From: an uncultured Pseudomonadota bacterium
GTDB lineage: Bacteria; Myxococcota_A; UBA796; SXON01
Direction: 5' to 3'
DNA length: 64,000 nt
NCBI GenBank assembly: GCA_903891165.1
Contig: CAITDR010000566.1
Span: 21,519 to 85,518, forward strand
Made by a program: the position numbers and the translations under genes. Below are positions 17,003 to 25,574 of this stretch, in pieces (within the stretch, counting starts at the first letter, position 1; the number at the start of each line of letters is the position of its first letter). A model generated the notes under the pieces. That model did not search any database, had not been told where the DNA came from, and saw only the letters and a list, made by a program, of their open reading frames with translations.

Positions 17003-18253
17003 ATGTACTTCGGCCGTATTCCCCGCTTCAGTCCCAGCTTCTCCCCCAAAGAGACCCTGCTCTCCGCCAAGGCGCTCCTCCGTGCGGAGCCGGACGCAGC
17101 CAAAGTACGGCAGTTCGAGGAGCACTTCGCAAGCTTCATCGGTGCAAAATACGCGGTGATGGTGCCCTCGGCTCGCTACGCCTTCTACCTGCTGCTGGAG
17201 GCCATGGGCATCGGGGAGGGCGACGAGGTGGTGATCCCCGGGCTCACCTATTTTGCCATTCCCGCCATCGGGGCTTTGCGAGGGGTACGGCCGGTTTTTG
17301 CCGATGTCGGCCTCTCCAGCCACGTACTCGATCCCGCTGCTTTTGAGGCCGCGATCACCCCGCGCACCCGCGCCGTGGTGCCCACCCACCTCTACGGCAC
17401 CCCCTGCGACATGGATGCCATCCGGGCCATCGCCAAAAAGCACCACATCATCGTGATCGAAGACTGCGCGCAGAGCACGGGTGCCCGGTACAAGGGTGCG
17501 CGGGTGGGCAGCCTGGGCGATGCCGCCTACTATACTTTTGGGCTTACCAAGAACATTACCACGCTGTCCGGTGCGATGATCACCACCGACCGTGCGGATG
17601 TAGCTGAGCACGCACGGCGCACCATCGACGCCACCACTCCGGCCGACAATCGTCGCAACGTCAAAGAGGCTGCCGTCGGAACGGCGATGATGTTTGCGAC
17701 CCATCCCTACATCTACCCCTGGACACTGCATCCGGTGATCCAGCTCGGGAATATGCTGGGAAAAGACCCTATCCACGAGCCTTTTGGCGAACCCGAGCTG
17801 CGCTACGACACGCTGCCCGGCTCCTTCGCCCACAGCCGCCCCCGCGCGATGCAGGCGGCCGTTGGGATCACCCAATTGCAGCGGATCGAAGAGCTGAATG
17901 GCGCACGTATCCGCAACGGGCGCTGGCTGGACGAACACCTTGCGCATGTGGGGGGCATCACCCTGCCTAGCTACCCCGACGGCGCCGAGCCCATCTACAT
18001 GAGCTTTGTGATCCACCACCCCCGTCGGGATGCGCTGATGACCGCACTGCGGAAAAGGGGCATCGACACCACCACCGGCTATATGAACGATTGCTCCGAT
18101 CATCCTCTGTTCTCTGAGTTCCGGCGCCCCTGTGCCAACGCTGCGGTCATCAAGGCGGAGCAGCTCCATCTGCCGGTACACCCGCGGATGGACCAGAAAG
18201 ATCTGGAGCACCTTGCCGAGTCCCTGCGCTCGGCGATCCGGGAAGTGGGATGA
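17003..18253 (+). CDS. DegT/DnrJ/EryC1 family PLP-dependent aminotransferase
   Basis: A 416-residue fold-type I aminotransferase of the sugar aminotransferase group. Visible features are the N-terminal PLP pocket (VPSARYAFYLLLEA), VIEDCAQSTGA (D154, binds the pyridine nitrogen) and the Schiff-base Lys (FGLTKNITTLSG, K183). Relatives aminate keto-sugars or cyclitols. The ATG at 17003 is preceded by TATCCT (16985-16990), giving a leader of about six bases. It is followed by two radical SAM genes with 4-base overlaps, so the three form a unit, probably making or modifying an amino-sugar, lipid or small metabolite. Confidence 0.9.
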   Translation: MYFGRIPRFSPSFSPKETLLSAKALLRAEPDAAKVRQFEEHFASFIGAKYAVMVPSARYAFYLLLEAMGIGEGDEVVIPGLTYFAIPAIGALRGVRPVFADVGLSSHVLDPAAFEAAITPRTRAVVPTHLYGTPCDMDAIRAIAKKHHIIVIEDCAQSTGARYKGARVGSLGDAAYYTFGLTKNITTLSGAMITTDRADVAEHARRTIDATTPADNRRNVKEAAVGTAMMFATHPYIYPWTLHPVIQLGNMLGKDPIHEPFGEPELRYDTLPGSFAHSRPRAMQAAVGITQLQRIEELNGARIRNGRWLDEHLAHVGGITLPSYPDGAEPIYMSFVIHHPRRDALMTALRKRGIDTTTGYMNDCSDHPLFSEFRRPCANAAVIKAEQLHLPVHPRMDQKDLEHLAESLRSAIREVG

Positions 18254-19284
18254 AAGCAGCCTCCCTGGCCAAAATGAGCCTTGGAGCTGCCCGGTACCGG
18301 TTGACGGGGCATCGGGTGCCCCTGCATGTGCTTCTTACGGTGACCCACCAATGCAACGCCCTGTGTGCCTACTGTGCGGTCCCGCTCCAGCGGGTGCAGG
18401 AGCTGAGTACGGAGGAGTGGGGGGATATCCTGGATCGTCTGGCCCGACGGGGTACAACACGGGTGAGTATCGGCGGTGGGGAGCCGCTGACCCGCGCCGA
18501 TATTGGCATGCTGATCGACCGTTGCCACAGCCACGGCATGTGGACCAGCATGGAGAGCAATGGGCACCTGGTGCCGCAGCGTATCGGGGAGCTGAAAAAC
18601 CTGCGGCAATTGGTGCTTAGCCTGGACGGTCGGCCCGCCAACCACGACCAGCTGCGCGAGCATGGCTCCTACAAAAAGGTGTTGCAGGCCATCGAAGTGG
18701 CGAGGGCGGCCGGGATCGAGGTGTGGACGCTGACCGCGCTCACCCGTCGGAATATTGACGATGTTGGCTTTATCTTGGATCAGGCCGAAGCCCTCGGATT
18801 TACTGCCAATTTCCAGGTACTCCAGGGTGACTGTTCTCCCTACGGAAAGGGCGGGGAGCGGCTGCGTGCCGATCAGGCCGAGACGCAGCGGGTGTTGCGC
18901 GAGCTGTTGGAGGCCCGGCTTGCAGGAAGACCCGTTGGAATCAGTGAAAAGACGCTGCGCTATCTCTTGACCTGGCAAGATTTTCGGAAGACCACGGACT
19001 CCACGCCGCACGAGGATCTGCACTGCCTCGCCGGGCAGCTCTACTGCGCCATTGATGCCGACGGAACGCTGTCGCCCTGCACCCTTCAGGTGGGCAGTTT
19101 TGGCGGAAAAAACATCCGAGAAGTGGGTTTCGACGCCGCCTTTGACACGTTGCGGGACAATCCCTGCGCCGCCTGCACATCGTCCGCCCTGACCGAATAT
19201 AATTACCTCTACAACCTCAACCTTCCCGCACTGGTCGAGTACGCTCGCGCCCGGCGGTGGAGAGAGGAACGGAAGGTCGCATGA
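18250..19284 (+). CDS. Radical SAM protein (first of a pair)
   Basis: A 344-residue radical SAM enzyme. The [4Fe-4S] motif is C35-x3-C39-x2-C42 within THQCNALCAYC. GGGEPL follows as the SAM-binding 'GGE' element. The C-terminal region has more cysteines (LHCLAGQLYC, SPCTLQ, NPCAAC), like a SPASM or twitch auxiliary-cluster domain. It overlaps the aminotransferase stop by 4 bases (ATGA) and the next radical SAM gene by 4. The substrate cannot be read from the sequence. Confidence 0.9.
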   Translation: MKAASLAKMSLGAARYRLTGHRVPLHVLLTVTHQCNALCAYCAVPLQRVQELSTEEWGDILDRLARRGTTRVSIGGGEPLTRADIGMLIDRCHSHGMWTSMESNGHLVPQRIGELKNLRQLVLSLDGRPANHDQLREHGSYKKVLQAIEVARAAGIEVWTLTALTRRNIDDVGFILDQAEALGFTANFQVLQGDCSPYGKGGERLRADQAETQRVLRELLEARLAGRPVGISEKTLRYLLTWQDFRKTTDSTPHEDLHCLAGQLYCAIDADGTLSPCTLQVGSFGGKNIREVGFDAAFDTLRDNPCAACTSSALTEYNYLYNLNLPALVEYARARRWREERKVA

Positions 19285-20453
19285 AGCTGAATCCGCTGGG
19301 CTATGCCCGAATTGCCGAAGCCTTCGTCACCCGAAAAGTGCCGGTGTACGCCCACTATGGGATTACCCATCGCTGCAACCTGACCTGCAAGATGTGCGGA
19401 ATCTGGCGCTACGGGAACAAAAAAGAAGAGCTGTCGCTGGCGCAGATCGGGAAGATGGCCGAGCGGATGGCGCGGTTGGGGGTGGTGCAGGTCTCCATCG
19501 GTGGCGGAGAGCCCTTTGCCTCCGAACACCTCGAAGAAGCGGCAAAACTCTTCGTGGACACCGGTCTGAACGTGCGGGTGCTCACCAACGGGGTGGGGCT
19601 TGCGCCGGGTCGCTTGGAGAAGTGTGTACAGTACGGTGTAAAAAACTTCTCGATTTCCCTGGACTCCCTCTATCCGGCACGCTTCGACTATATCTGTGAG
19701 TACGAAGGATCGTGGAAGGAAGCGGTACGGACGATGACGCAGGTGAGCGGGCTGCTCAAAGACAGCGGTGGACTGCCGACGATCAACTGCGTAGTCTCCA
19801 ACTTAAACCTCGAAGAACTGCCAGACATGGTGCGCTTTGCGGAGGCCATCGGCTTCCACATCTCCTTCCTGCCGGTGGAGCTGCTGCCGGATCCGAAGGC
19901 GGGCGTGCGCAATTGGGAGGCGCGCTTCATCCGGTATAGGCCGGAAATGGGCTTGAATACCCAGGATACACCGGATGCGGTGCGGAAGCGTGTGGATGAG
20001 GCTTACGACAAGATTATCGCCCTGAAGAAGGCGGGCGGGCCGATCCTGAACAGCACGCCGTACCTGGAAGCAAGCCGGATGTATCTGAAAACCGGCCGCT
20101 TTCCTGCCGAAGGCTGTGATGCCGGTCGTCTGTACTTCTCGGTAGCCCCCAACGGGAGCTTCACCGCCTGCCACCGCACCGAGCAGCAGCACATCTCCTT
20201 CCTGGACGACAACTTCGAAGCCTACTATCAATCCGGCGAATTTGAGAAAAAACGCCTGCTCGAAGTGGGGGGCTGCGAGGGCTGCATGCGTGCATGTTGG
20301 ATCGACACCAGCTTCATGTTCCGCACCTTTGAAGGCTTTTTTGAGACGGCCAAGATGTCCGCCTTCCCCAAAAAGCCCAACAGCATGAACTGGGAGCAGG
20401 CCCGTGGTTGGGCACGGGAAGAAGCCATCTCCATCGTACCCCAAGCGGTGTGA
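19281..20453 (+). CDS. Radical SAM protein (second of a pair), HpnH-like core
   Basis: A 390-residue radical SAM enzyme. C32-x3-C36-x2-C39 lies in THRCNLTCKMCGIW, a signature also seen in HpnH and its relatives, followed by GGGEP. The C-terminal part has CDAGRLYFSVAPNG, TACHRTEQ and a cluster GGCEGCMRAC, suggesting an auxiliary Fe-S cluster. The ATG at 19281 overlaps the upstream stop as ATGA. With the aminotransferase and the first radical SAM protein it forms a three-enzyme unit that ends at a perfect palindrome (20459-20478). Confidence 0.9.
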   Translation: MKLNPLGYARIAEAFVTRKVPVYAHYGITHRCNLTCKMCGIWRYGNKKEELSLAQIGKMAERMARLGVVQVSIGGGEPFASEHLEEAAKLFVDTGLNVRVLTNGVGLAPGRLEKCVQYGVKNFSISLDSLYPARFDYICEYEGSWKEAVRTMTQVSGLLKDSGGLPTINCVVSNLNLEELPDMVRFAEAIGFHISFLPVELLPDPKAGVRNWEARFIRYRPEMGLNTQDTPDAVRKRVDEAYDKIIALKKAGGPILNSTPYLEASRMYLKTGRFPAEGCDAGRLYFSVAPNGSFTACHRTEQQHISFLDDNFEAYYQSGEFEKKRLLEVGGCEGCMRACWIDTSFMFRTFEGFFETAKMSAFPKKPNSMNWEQARGWAREEAISIVPQAV

Positions 20454-20458
20454 CGACG

Positions 20459-20478
20459 CTGAATGAGGCCTCATTCAG
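20459..20478. repeat. Perfect 20-bp palindrome at a convergent junction
   Basis: CTGAATGAGG followed directly by its reverse complement CCTCATTCAG, 6 bases after one gene's stop and 92 before the convergent gene's stop. It may act as a cruciform or hairpin 3' end. The TAAAAAGG after it gives no T-run on the plus strand. The rest of 20479-20569 shows nothing I recognise. Confidence 0.6.
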
Positions 20479-20569
20479 TAAAAAGGCAAAGGACAGGTAG
20501 ATAAGCCGCCAGTCACAACACCACTCCGGGCCGGTGCGCCCAAGCGCGCAGCGGCCTTTGGGATGGCGT

Positions 20570-21919
20570 TCAGCCGCGACAGAGCCAGAGGTGCGGCGTA
20601 CTACAGACCCCGTCGTACCAGAGCCCATCCTCGCCGAGGTACACGCAGTCCTCGCCCCCATTCGCATCGTCGGGCTGGCCAGGAGCCCAGGCGGTGCCGC
20701 CCGGTGCCGCCCCATCCCAGCGGCGAAAATCCGCCTCCACCGCCCGATCATCCAGGCCCAGCCAGGCACCGGCGTAGCCCGCGGTGACCAACCAGGTAAG
20801 CTCTGCCTCATCCTCCCCCCCCACCGGCTGGTAGCCAAAAGTGGCGCAGGAAGCGGCCAGATTTTCGCCTGTGCCCAGATCGCAGGCCAGGTAGGGCTGG
20901 CTCCCCCGATGCTGGACGGCACAGGGGCAGCCCTCTTCGTCGGCAAGGCCAGAGCAATTGTTGTCGCGGGCGTCGCAGCGTTCTGTTGCACCTGGGAAGG
21001 TGGCCGCATCGGCGTCGTCGCAGTCCACCTCGGCGGAAAATCCGTCTCCATCCCCATCCTGGTCGTCATCACCGGAGCAGTCCGCGTCAATCCCATCGTA
21101 AGGCAGATCCGCTGCACCGGGGAAGATCACGTCGGAGGCCAGCAGTTGGTAGCCGGGGTTGGGCTCAGGGACCGAGTCGGGATCGTCGGCGCAGTCCCCG
21201 TCGGCCACCCCGTCGGGAAGGGGAACCCCCGCCAGTGCGGAATAGCCGGCCACCCACCAGCCATCTCCATCCTGGTCTCCATCGTTGCCGTCGCAGTCCT
21301 GGTCGATGCCGTCGTACCAGATTTCGGCGCGGCCGGGGGCGACTTGCGGGTCGGTATCGTTGCAGTCCTCCGGGACGTCGGTGCCGTCTCCATCGGCATC
21401 GTTGTCGGAATTTCCCGCGCAGTCGGCGTCGGTGCCATCGTAAGGCAGATCGATGGCTCCAGGAAAAACGGCAGCCGGACCGAGGGCGGCGGGGTCGGGC
21501 CAGCGATCCTCCGGGCTGTCGTAGCAGTCGGTCCCGCCCCAGGCCGCGGCGGCCACCCCGTCGCCATCCGCGTCATCGTCGTTTTGACCGTCACAATTGG
21601 CGTCCACACCGTCGTAGGGTCGCTCTGGGGCGCCAGGGTACACCTCCTGCCCCAAAAGAGGAGGAAATCCCTCCCGAGCACCTGCTACCGGTCCGGGATC
21701 ATCGGCGCAGTCCTCGGCGCCCCAGCCATCTCCGTCTCGGTCGGCATCATTCCCGTCACAATTCTGATCGACACCGTCGTACCACTGCTCCTCAGCGCCT
21801 GGGTGAATTGCACTTAGTGAATCGTCACAATCTCCCATTTTCGCCGTCCAGCCATCCCCATCTGCGTCCACGAAGGACCAGTGGGATCCGCAGGCCAGGG
21901 CAAGCAGCATGGGCAGCAT
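20570..21919 (-). CDS. MopE-repeat lipoprotein with C-type lectin-like domain
   Basis: A 449-residue predicted lipoprotein. The signal is MLPMLLALAC (lipidated Cys 10). About residues 16-330 are seven or so MopE repeats (DADGDGW...GDCDD...PGA...YDGVDQNCDG). The C-terminal 120 residues form a C-type lectin-like domain: WLGLDD, WAPGQPDD (the calcium/sugar QPD triplet) and EDCVYL...WYDGVC...WLC with paired cysteines. A calcium-dependent carbohydrate-binding surface protein is likely. The start is fixed by a leaderless -10 (TAGTAT) six bases upstream, which overlaps the divergent promoter of the kinase gene. Confidence 0.88.
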   Translation of the reverse strand: MLPMLLALACGSHWSFVDADGDGWTAKMGDCDDSLSAIHPGAEEQWYDGVDQNCDGNDADRDGDGWGAEDCADDPGPVAGAREGFPPLLGQEVYPGAPERPYDGVDANCDGQNDDDADGDGVAAAAWGGTDCYDSPEDRWPDPAALGPAAVFPGAIDLPYDGTDADCAGNSDNDADGDGTDVPEDCNDTDPQVAPGRAEIWYDGIDQDCDGNDGDQDGDGWWVAGYSALAGVPLPDGVADGDCADDPDSVPEPNPGYQLLASDVIFPGAADLPYDGIDADCSGDDDQDGDGDGFSAEVDCDDADAATFPGATERCDARDNNCSGLADEEGCPCAVQHRGSQPYLACDLGTGENLAASCATFGYQPVGGEDEAELTWLVTAGYAGAWLGLDDRAVEADFRRWDGAAPGGTAWAPGQPDDANGGEDCVYLGEDGLWYDGVCSTPHLWLCRG

Positions 21920-21924
21920 CGGAC

Positions 21925-21931
21925 TATACTA
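21925..21931. promoter_or_regulatory. Overlapping divergent -10 boxes
   Basis: The 7 bases TATACTA hold TATACT on the plus strand (21925-21930) and TAGTAT on the minus strand (21931-21926). The minus box ends six bases before the lipoprotein ATG at 21919, a leaderless spacing. The plus box would start RNA near 21937, upstream of the kinase GTG at 21982. The two polymerases could not bind at once. Confidence 0.5.
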
Positions 21932-21981
21932 TGCTTGATGGGGTCTTCCCGCTATGGGAAGCTTCCATCGTAGAGGGCAGC

Positions 21982-23634
21982 GTGAACGGCGGCAGAAGCT
22001 ACAAAGTCACGGAGCTTTTGGGGCGAGGCGCCTTCGGGGCGGTGTACCTTGCGGACACGGTGGGAGCAGGTCTGCCCAAAAAAGTGGCAGTCAAGGTCCT
22101 GAATCCGGATCGTGCCGTGAGCTCAGAGCTGGTGGGGCGCCTGCGCGACGAGGCGCGGATGTTGTCGCTGATCCACCACCGTGCAATTGTGCGTGTGGAC
22201 GATCTGGTGCAGCTCAATGGCCAGTGGTCGGTGATTATGGAGTATGTGGAGGGGGTGGATCTGGGCGTGCTGCTCCGAAAAGGTCCGGTTCCTCCTCGGG
22301 CAACGCTGGCCATCGTTGCCGAAGTGGCCGGTGCCCTGCATGCTGCCTACAACCAGACCGGTCCCGACGGCAGTGCGCTGCACCTCGTACATCGTGACAT
22401 CAAGCCCAGCAATGTGCGGGTCACCGCTGCGGGTGAAGTAAAGCTCCTCGATTTTGGCGTAGCCCGCGCAGAATTCTCCGATCGTGAGGTGGGGACCACC
22501 CATGCCACCTTCGGTACACTTTCCTATATGTCACCCGAGCGTTTTAAGGGCGAAGATACCCACGCGGGCGATATGTATGCCGTGGGCATCATGCTCTTTG
22601 AGCTTCTGACCGGCCTTCGCCCTGGCGCCAGTGCTGCTGATCCCGAGCGTACACCGCCGGGAAAAACGCTGAGGCCTCAGTGGGAGTGGATCGAGCAGCT
22701 CAGCGCGCCGCTGCATGAGCTGATCTCGGACCTTCTCTCTCCCGACCCCACACGGCGCCCCATCGGCAAGGAATGTGCGCGTACGCTGGACCGAATCCGT
22801 GGCCATATCGCCGGGGACACCCTCGAAGATTGGTGCGAAAAGGTGGTGCCCGGGATGGTGCAAAGCAGCCGGATGCCACCGGACGGTACGGCGGGCACCT
22901 TGCTGGTGGAAAAAGGCCCGGCGGCGGCCGCCCGCCCCAGTGCGAGCAGCCCCCTGCGTATGGTGGGGGTGGCCGGTGCGGCGGCGGTGGTGCTTGTGGT
23001 TGGTGGAATCTGGGGAATCAGCCAGCTGGAGCGGCCCTCGAAGGGGGGCTCTGCACCGGTGGCTGCGCCCGCTCCGGCGCCTGTGGTCGCCCCGGCTCCG
23101 TCCCCTGCACCGACACCCGTGGCGGCTCCGTCTCCTGCACCGACGCCCGCTCCGGTGGCAGCACCTGCTCCCGCCCCGGTGGCCGTCCCCGCCCCAACTT
23201 CTCCCAGCCTCGCTCCGGCGCCCGAGAAGGCTCCGGCGCCCGTAGCAGCGCCGGCCCCTGCCAAGGCACCCGCTCCGGGCGCTGCGCCCGCTCCCGCCAA
23301 AGCACCGGCGCCCGTGGCAGCACCCGCGCCTGCCCCCGCCAAGGCCCCCGCTCCCGTGGCGGCGCCTGCCCCGGCGCCTGAGCCCGCCCCCGCGCCCGCC
23401 CCGGCGCCCGCCGCTGCCAACGGCAAGATCCTGGTCACCGGCGAGGTGAGCAGCGCAAAAGTGGTGGGTGCCACAGGCAGCTTCTCGCCGGGTAGTGTGC
23501 CACCCGGACTCTACACCGTCAGCATCACGCTCACCGATGGCACCCAGACCGCAGTGAGAAATGTGGTGGTAGATGCCGGTGGAAGTGTGAGTATCACCTG
23601 CAAAGTAGCCTTCGGTGGCTGCAAGAAGCAGTAG
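21982..23634 (+). CDS. Transmembrane Ser/Thr protein kinase with Pro-Ala spacer
   Basis: A 550-residue Hanks-type kinase. The N-terminal domain has LGRGAFGAVYL, VAVKVL (ATP-binding Lys), HRDIKPSN and DFGVA, all catalytic residues intact. A transmembrane helix (about 330-355) is followed by some 120 residues of Pro-Ala-rich sequence and a small C-terminal beta domain (ILVTGEVSSAKVVG...) ending in GGCKKQ, like a PEGA domain. The spacer could span the peptidoglycan. I chose GTG at 21982 (GAGGG five bases upstream, downstream of the predicted RNA start); the in-frame ATG at 21931 adds 17 residues and is the rival. Confidence 0.88.
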   Translation: MNGGRSYKVTELLGRGAFGAVYLADTVGAGLPKKVAVKVLNPDRAVSSELVGRLRDEARMLSLIHHRAIVRVDDLVQLNGQWSVIMEYVEGVDLGVLLRKGPVPPRATLAIVAEVAGALHAAYNQTGPDGSALHLVHRDIKPSNVRVTAAGEVKLLDFGVARAEFSDREVGTTHATFGTLSYMSPERFKGEDTHAGDMYAVGIMLFELLTGLRPGASAADPERTPPGKTLRPQWEWIEQLSAPLHELISDLLSPDPTRRPIGKECARTLDRIRGHIAGDTLEDWCEKVVPGMVQSSRMPPDGTAGTLLVEKGPAAAARPSASSPLRMVGVAGAAAVVLVVGGIWGISQLERPSKGGSAPVAAPAPAPVVAPAPSPAPTPVAAPSPAPTPAPVAAPAPAPVAVPAPTSPSLAPAPEKAPAPVAAPAPAKAPAPGAAPAPAKAPAPVAAPAPAPAKAPAPVAAPAPAPEPAPAPAPAPAAANGKILVTGEVSSAKVVGATGSFSPGSVPPGLYTVSITLTDGTQTAVRNVVVDAGGSVSITCKVAFGGCKKQ

Positions 23635-23760
23635 GGAAGGCGAGCGGGGCTCCAGGTGTATTCGCCCCAGCCAGTCTCCCTGTTCCGCCGGAGGTGGCCT
23701 TTCCGGTCTGCAAAATTGCGCGGAATGTGGTAGAACCCAGCCCCGACCCTTGAGGTATTC

Positions 23761-24807
23761 ATGCGTGTTGCTCACCTGCTGATGATTCCCCTTTTTGCCG
23801 CTGTGATGTTGATCCTTTCGCCCGCTCAGGCGCAGCAGGCGGCCTATGTGCTGAAGATTGCATCGGTGGCGCCGGATGGATCCCCTTGGGCGGAGGGCCT
23901 GAAGGAGTTCAAGACCCAGGCGGAGCGTCTCGCGGGCGGAAAATTGCAGGTGAAGCTGTTTATCGGCGGGGTCCTCGGCGATGAAAACGAGACGGTGCTC
24001 CAGACGCAGCGCGGCCAGATCCAGGGTGTGGGTGCATCCACCGGTGCACTGGCCTCGCTGGTGCCCGACCTGTCGGTGATGGAGCTGCCCTTCCTCTTCA
24101 ACAATGCCAAGGAGGCAGACCACGTTCTGGACAATGTGGTCTTCAAGAGCTCGGAAGCGGCTTTCCAGAGCAAGGGCCTGGTCCTGGGCTTCTGGAGCGA
24201 AAATGGCTTCCGCTGCTTCGGCAGCTCTTTTGGGCCGATCAAGACCCCGGCCGACATGAAGGGCCGCAAGATGCGCAGCCAGGAAAACCCGGTCCACATC
24301 GAGATGTACAAGGCTTTTGGGGCCACCCCGGTGCCCATTCCCACCACCGAGGTGCTCACCTCGCTGCAGACCGGCGTGGTCGAGGGCTATGACAACACGC
24401 CGCTCTTCGCCTTTGCCGCCCAGTGGACCAGCGGAACCAAGTACTTCAGCGTGACCCGGCATATGTATCAGCCCGCGGCCATCGTCTACAACAAGACTTG
24501 GTTTGACGCCCTGCCTGCCGATGTCAAGACGGCGCTGCTTTCCGCGCGGGTGTTGCAGCCCGGCCAGACGGTGCCGCTGACCCAGAAGCTGCGCGACGAG
24601 ATCCGGGCGATGGATCCTATCCTTCTGGAGAACCTGAAGTCGATGAAGATCCAGGTCTACCAGCCGACCGCGACCGATCTGGCGGCCTTCCAGGCGCCTG
24701 CAAAGGTGGCCCGTGACACCTACATGTCCACCAAGGCATCGTCGGGAGAGAAGACCATGTACGCCCAGATCGAAGCCGGCCTCAAGGCCTACCGCAGCAG
24801 CCACTGA
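23761..24807 (+). CDS. dctP: TRAP transporter substrate-binding protein DctP
   Basis: A 348-residue periplasmic solute receptor with signal peptide (through SPAQAQQA) and the TRAP DctP fold: LKIASVAPDGSPWAEGLKEF, LPFLF, a central MRSQENPVHIEMYKAFGATP that contains the substrate-binding Arg region, and EVLTSLQTGVVEGYDNT. The family binds C4-dicarboxylates, keto acids or sugar acids; the substrate is not evident. GAGG lies before the ATG. Its stop overlaps the dctQ start (TGATG). The 126 bases upstream contain no clear promoter. Confidence 0.92.
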   Translation: MRVAHLLMIPLFAAVMLILSPAQAQQAAYVLKIASVAPDGSPWAEGLKEFKTQAERLAGGKLQVKLFIGGVLGDENETVLQTQRGQIQGVGASTGALASLVPDLSVMELPFLFNNAKEADHVLDNVVFKSSEAAFQSKGLVLGFWSENGFRCFGSSFGPIKTPADMKGRKMRSQENPVHIEMYKAFGATPVPIPTTEVLTSLQTGVVEGYDNTPLFAFAAQWTSGTKYFSVTRHMYQPAAIVYNKTWFDALPADVKTALLSARVLQPGQTVPLTQKLRDEIRAMDPILLENLKSMKIQVYQPTATDLAAFQAPAKVARDTYMSTKASSGEKTMYAQIEAGLKAYRSSH

Positions 24808-25574
24808 TGTTGTCGCAATTCGACGAGCTTCTGTACCGCATCGAAAAGGTGGCGGTGTGGGTGATCCTGCTGGGGATGGGGTTGGTCATGTTCCTGGCGG
24901 TTTCCCATCGGGCCGCTGGCGCCATGTCCACCCCACACTCAGCGCCGACCTTTTTGTTGGACTTTGTGGGAGAGGCGGGCTGGCCTTGGCTGGCGCCGGT
25001 GCTGGTGGCGGCGGTACTCTCGGCGGTCTGCGGGGCGGCCTTGGCCACCCGGGGCAGCAAGAATGCCCTGGTCGGTGGGATTGGCCTTGGGGTGGTGCTC
25101 ACTGCGCTGGGCAAACTCTTTGGCGTCGTGATGCCCAATGGCATCGTGCAGGCTCAGCCCATGGCACTGTCCCTTTTGTTATGGCTGTCCCTTCTGGGCG
25201 CCTCTCTGGCGGCGCATGATCGTCGGCACCTGTCGCTCGATATCGGGAGCAAGATCTGGCCAGAAGCACTGCGCCCGAAGGTGGCAGCGGTCGGCCATTT
25301 CCTTTCCGCCATTTTTTGTGTGGTACTGCTGGTGCTGGCCCTGCGCTCGGTGCAGGACCATTTTCATACCTGGAACACCAGCGAGGGGGCCGCGGGGGTG
25401 ATCTCCGGGACGGCAATTCCCAAGTGGTTTGCGTCGGCCGCCATTCCCTATGGCACCTTTGCGCTGGCCTTTCGCTTCTTCCTGGAGGCGTGGCGCACCT
25501 GGAGAGGGGAGCTGAAGGAAGACGGCGACGACACGCTCCGCCAGCTCGGTATTCAGACGGAGGAAGGATCATGA
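24807..25574 (+). CDS. dctQ: TRAP transporter small membrane subunit DctQ, enlarged
   Basis: A 255-residue membrane protein between dctP and dctM. Typical DctQ proteins have four helices and 160-190 residues. Here about six helices are visible: residues 13-35, 55-75, 88-108, 113-135, 155-173 and 203-225. The extra two sit after helix 1, so this is an enlarged DctQ. The family hallmarks AAHDRRHLSLDI and the final amphipathic helix are present. It is coupled to both neighbours by TGATG and ATGA overlaps. Confidence 0.88.
   Translation: MLSQFDELLYRIEKVAVWVILLGMGLVMFLAVSHRAAGAMSTPHSAPTFLLDFVGEAGWPWLAPVLVAAVLSAVCGAALATRGSKNALVGGIGLGVVLTALGKLFGVVMPNGIVQAQPMALSLLLWLSLLGASLAAHDRRHLSLDIGSKIWPEALRPKVAAVGHFLSAIFCVVLLVLALRSVQDHFHTWNTSEGAAGVISGTAIPKWFASAAIPYGTFALAFRFFLEAWRTWRGELKEDGDDTLRQLGIQTEEGS

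Noticed and set aside
22531-24804. 757-residue minus-strand frame
   Set aside because: Crosses the kinase and dctP genes and the gap between them; it is a product of high GC and the Pro-Ala repeats.
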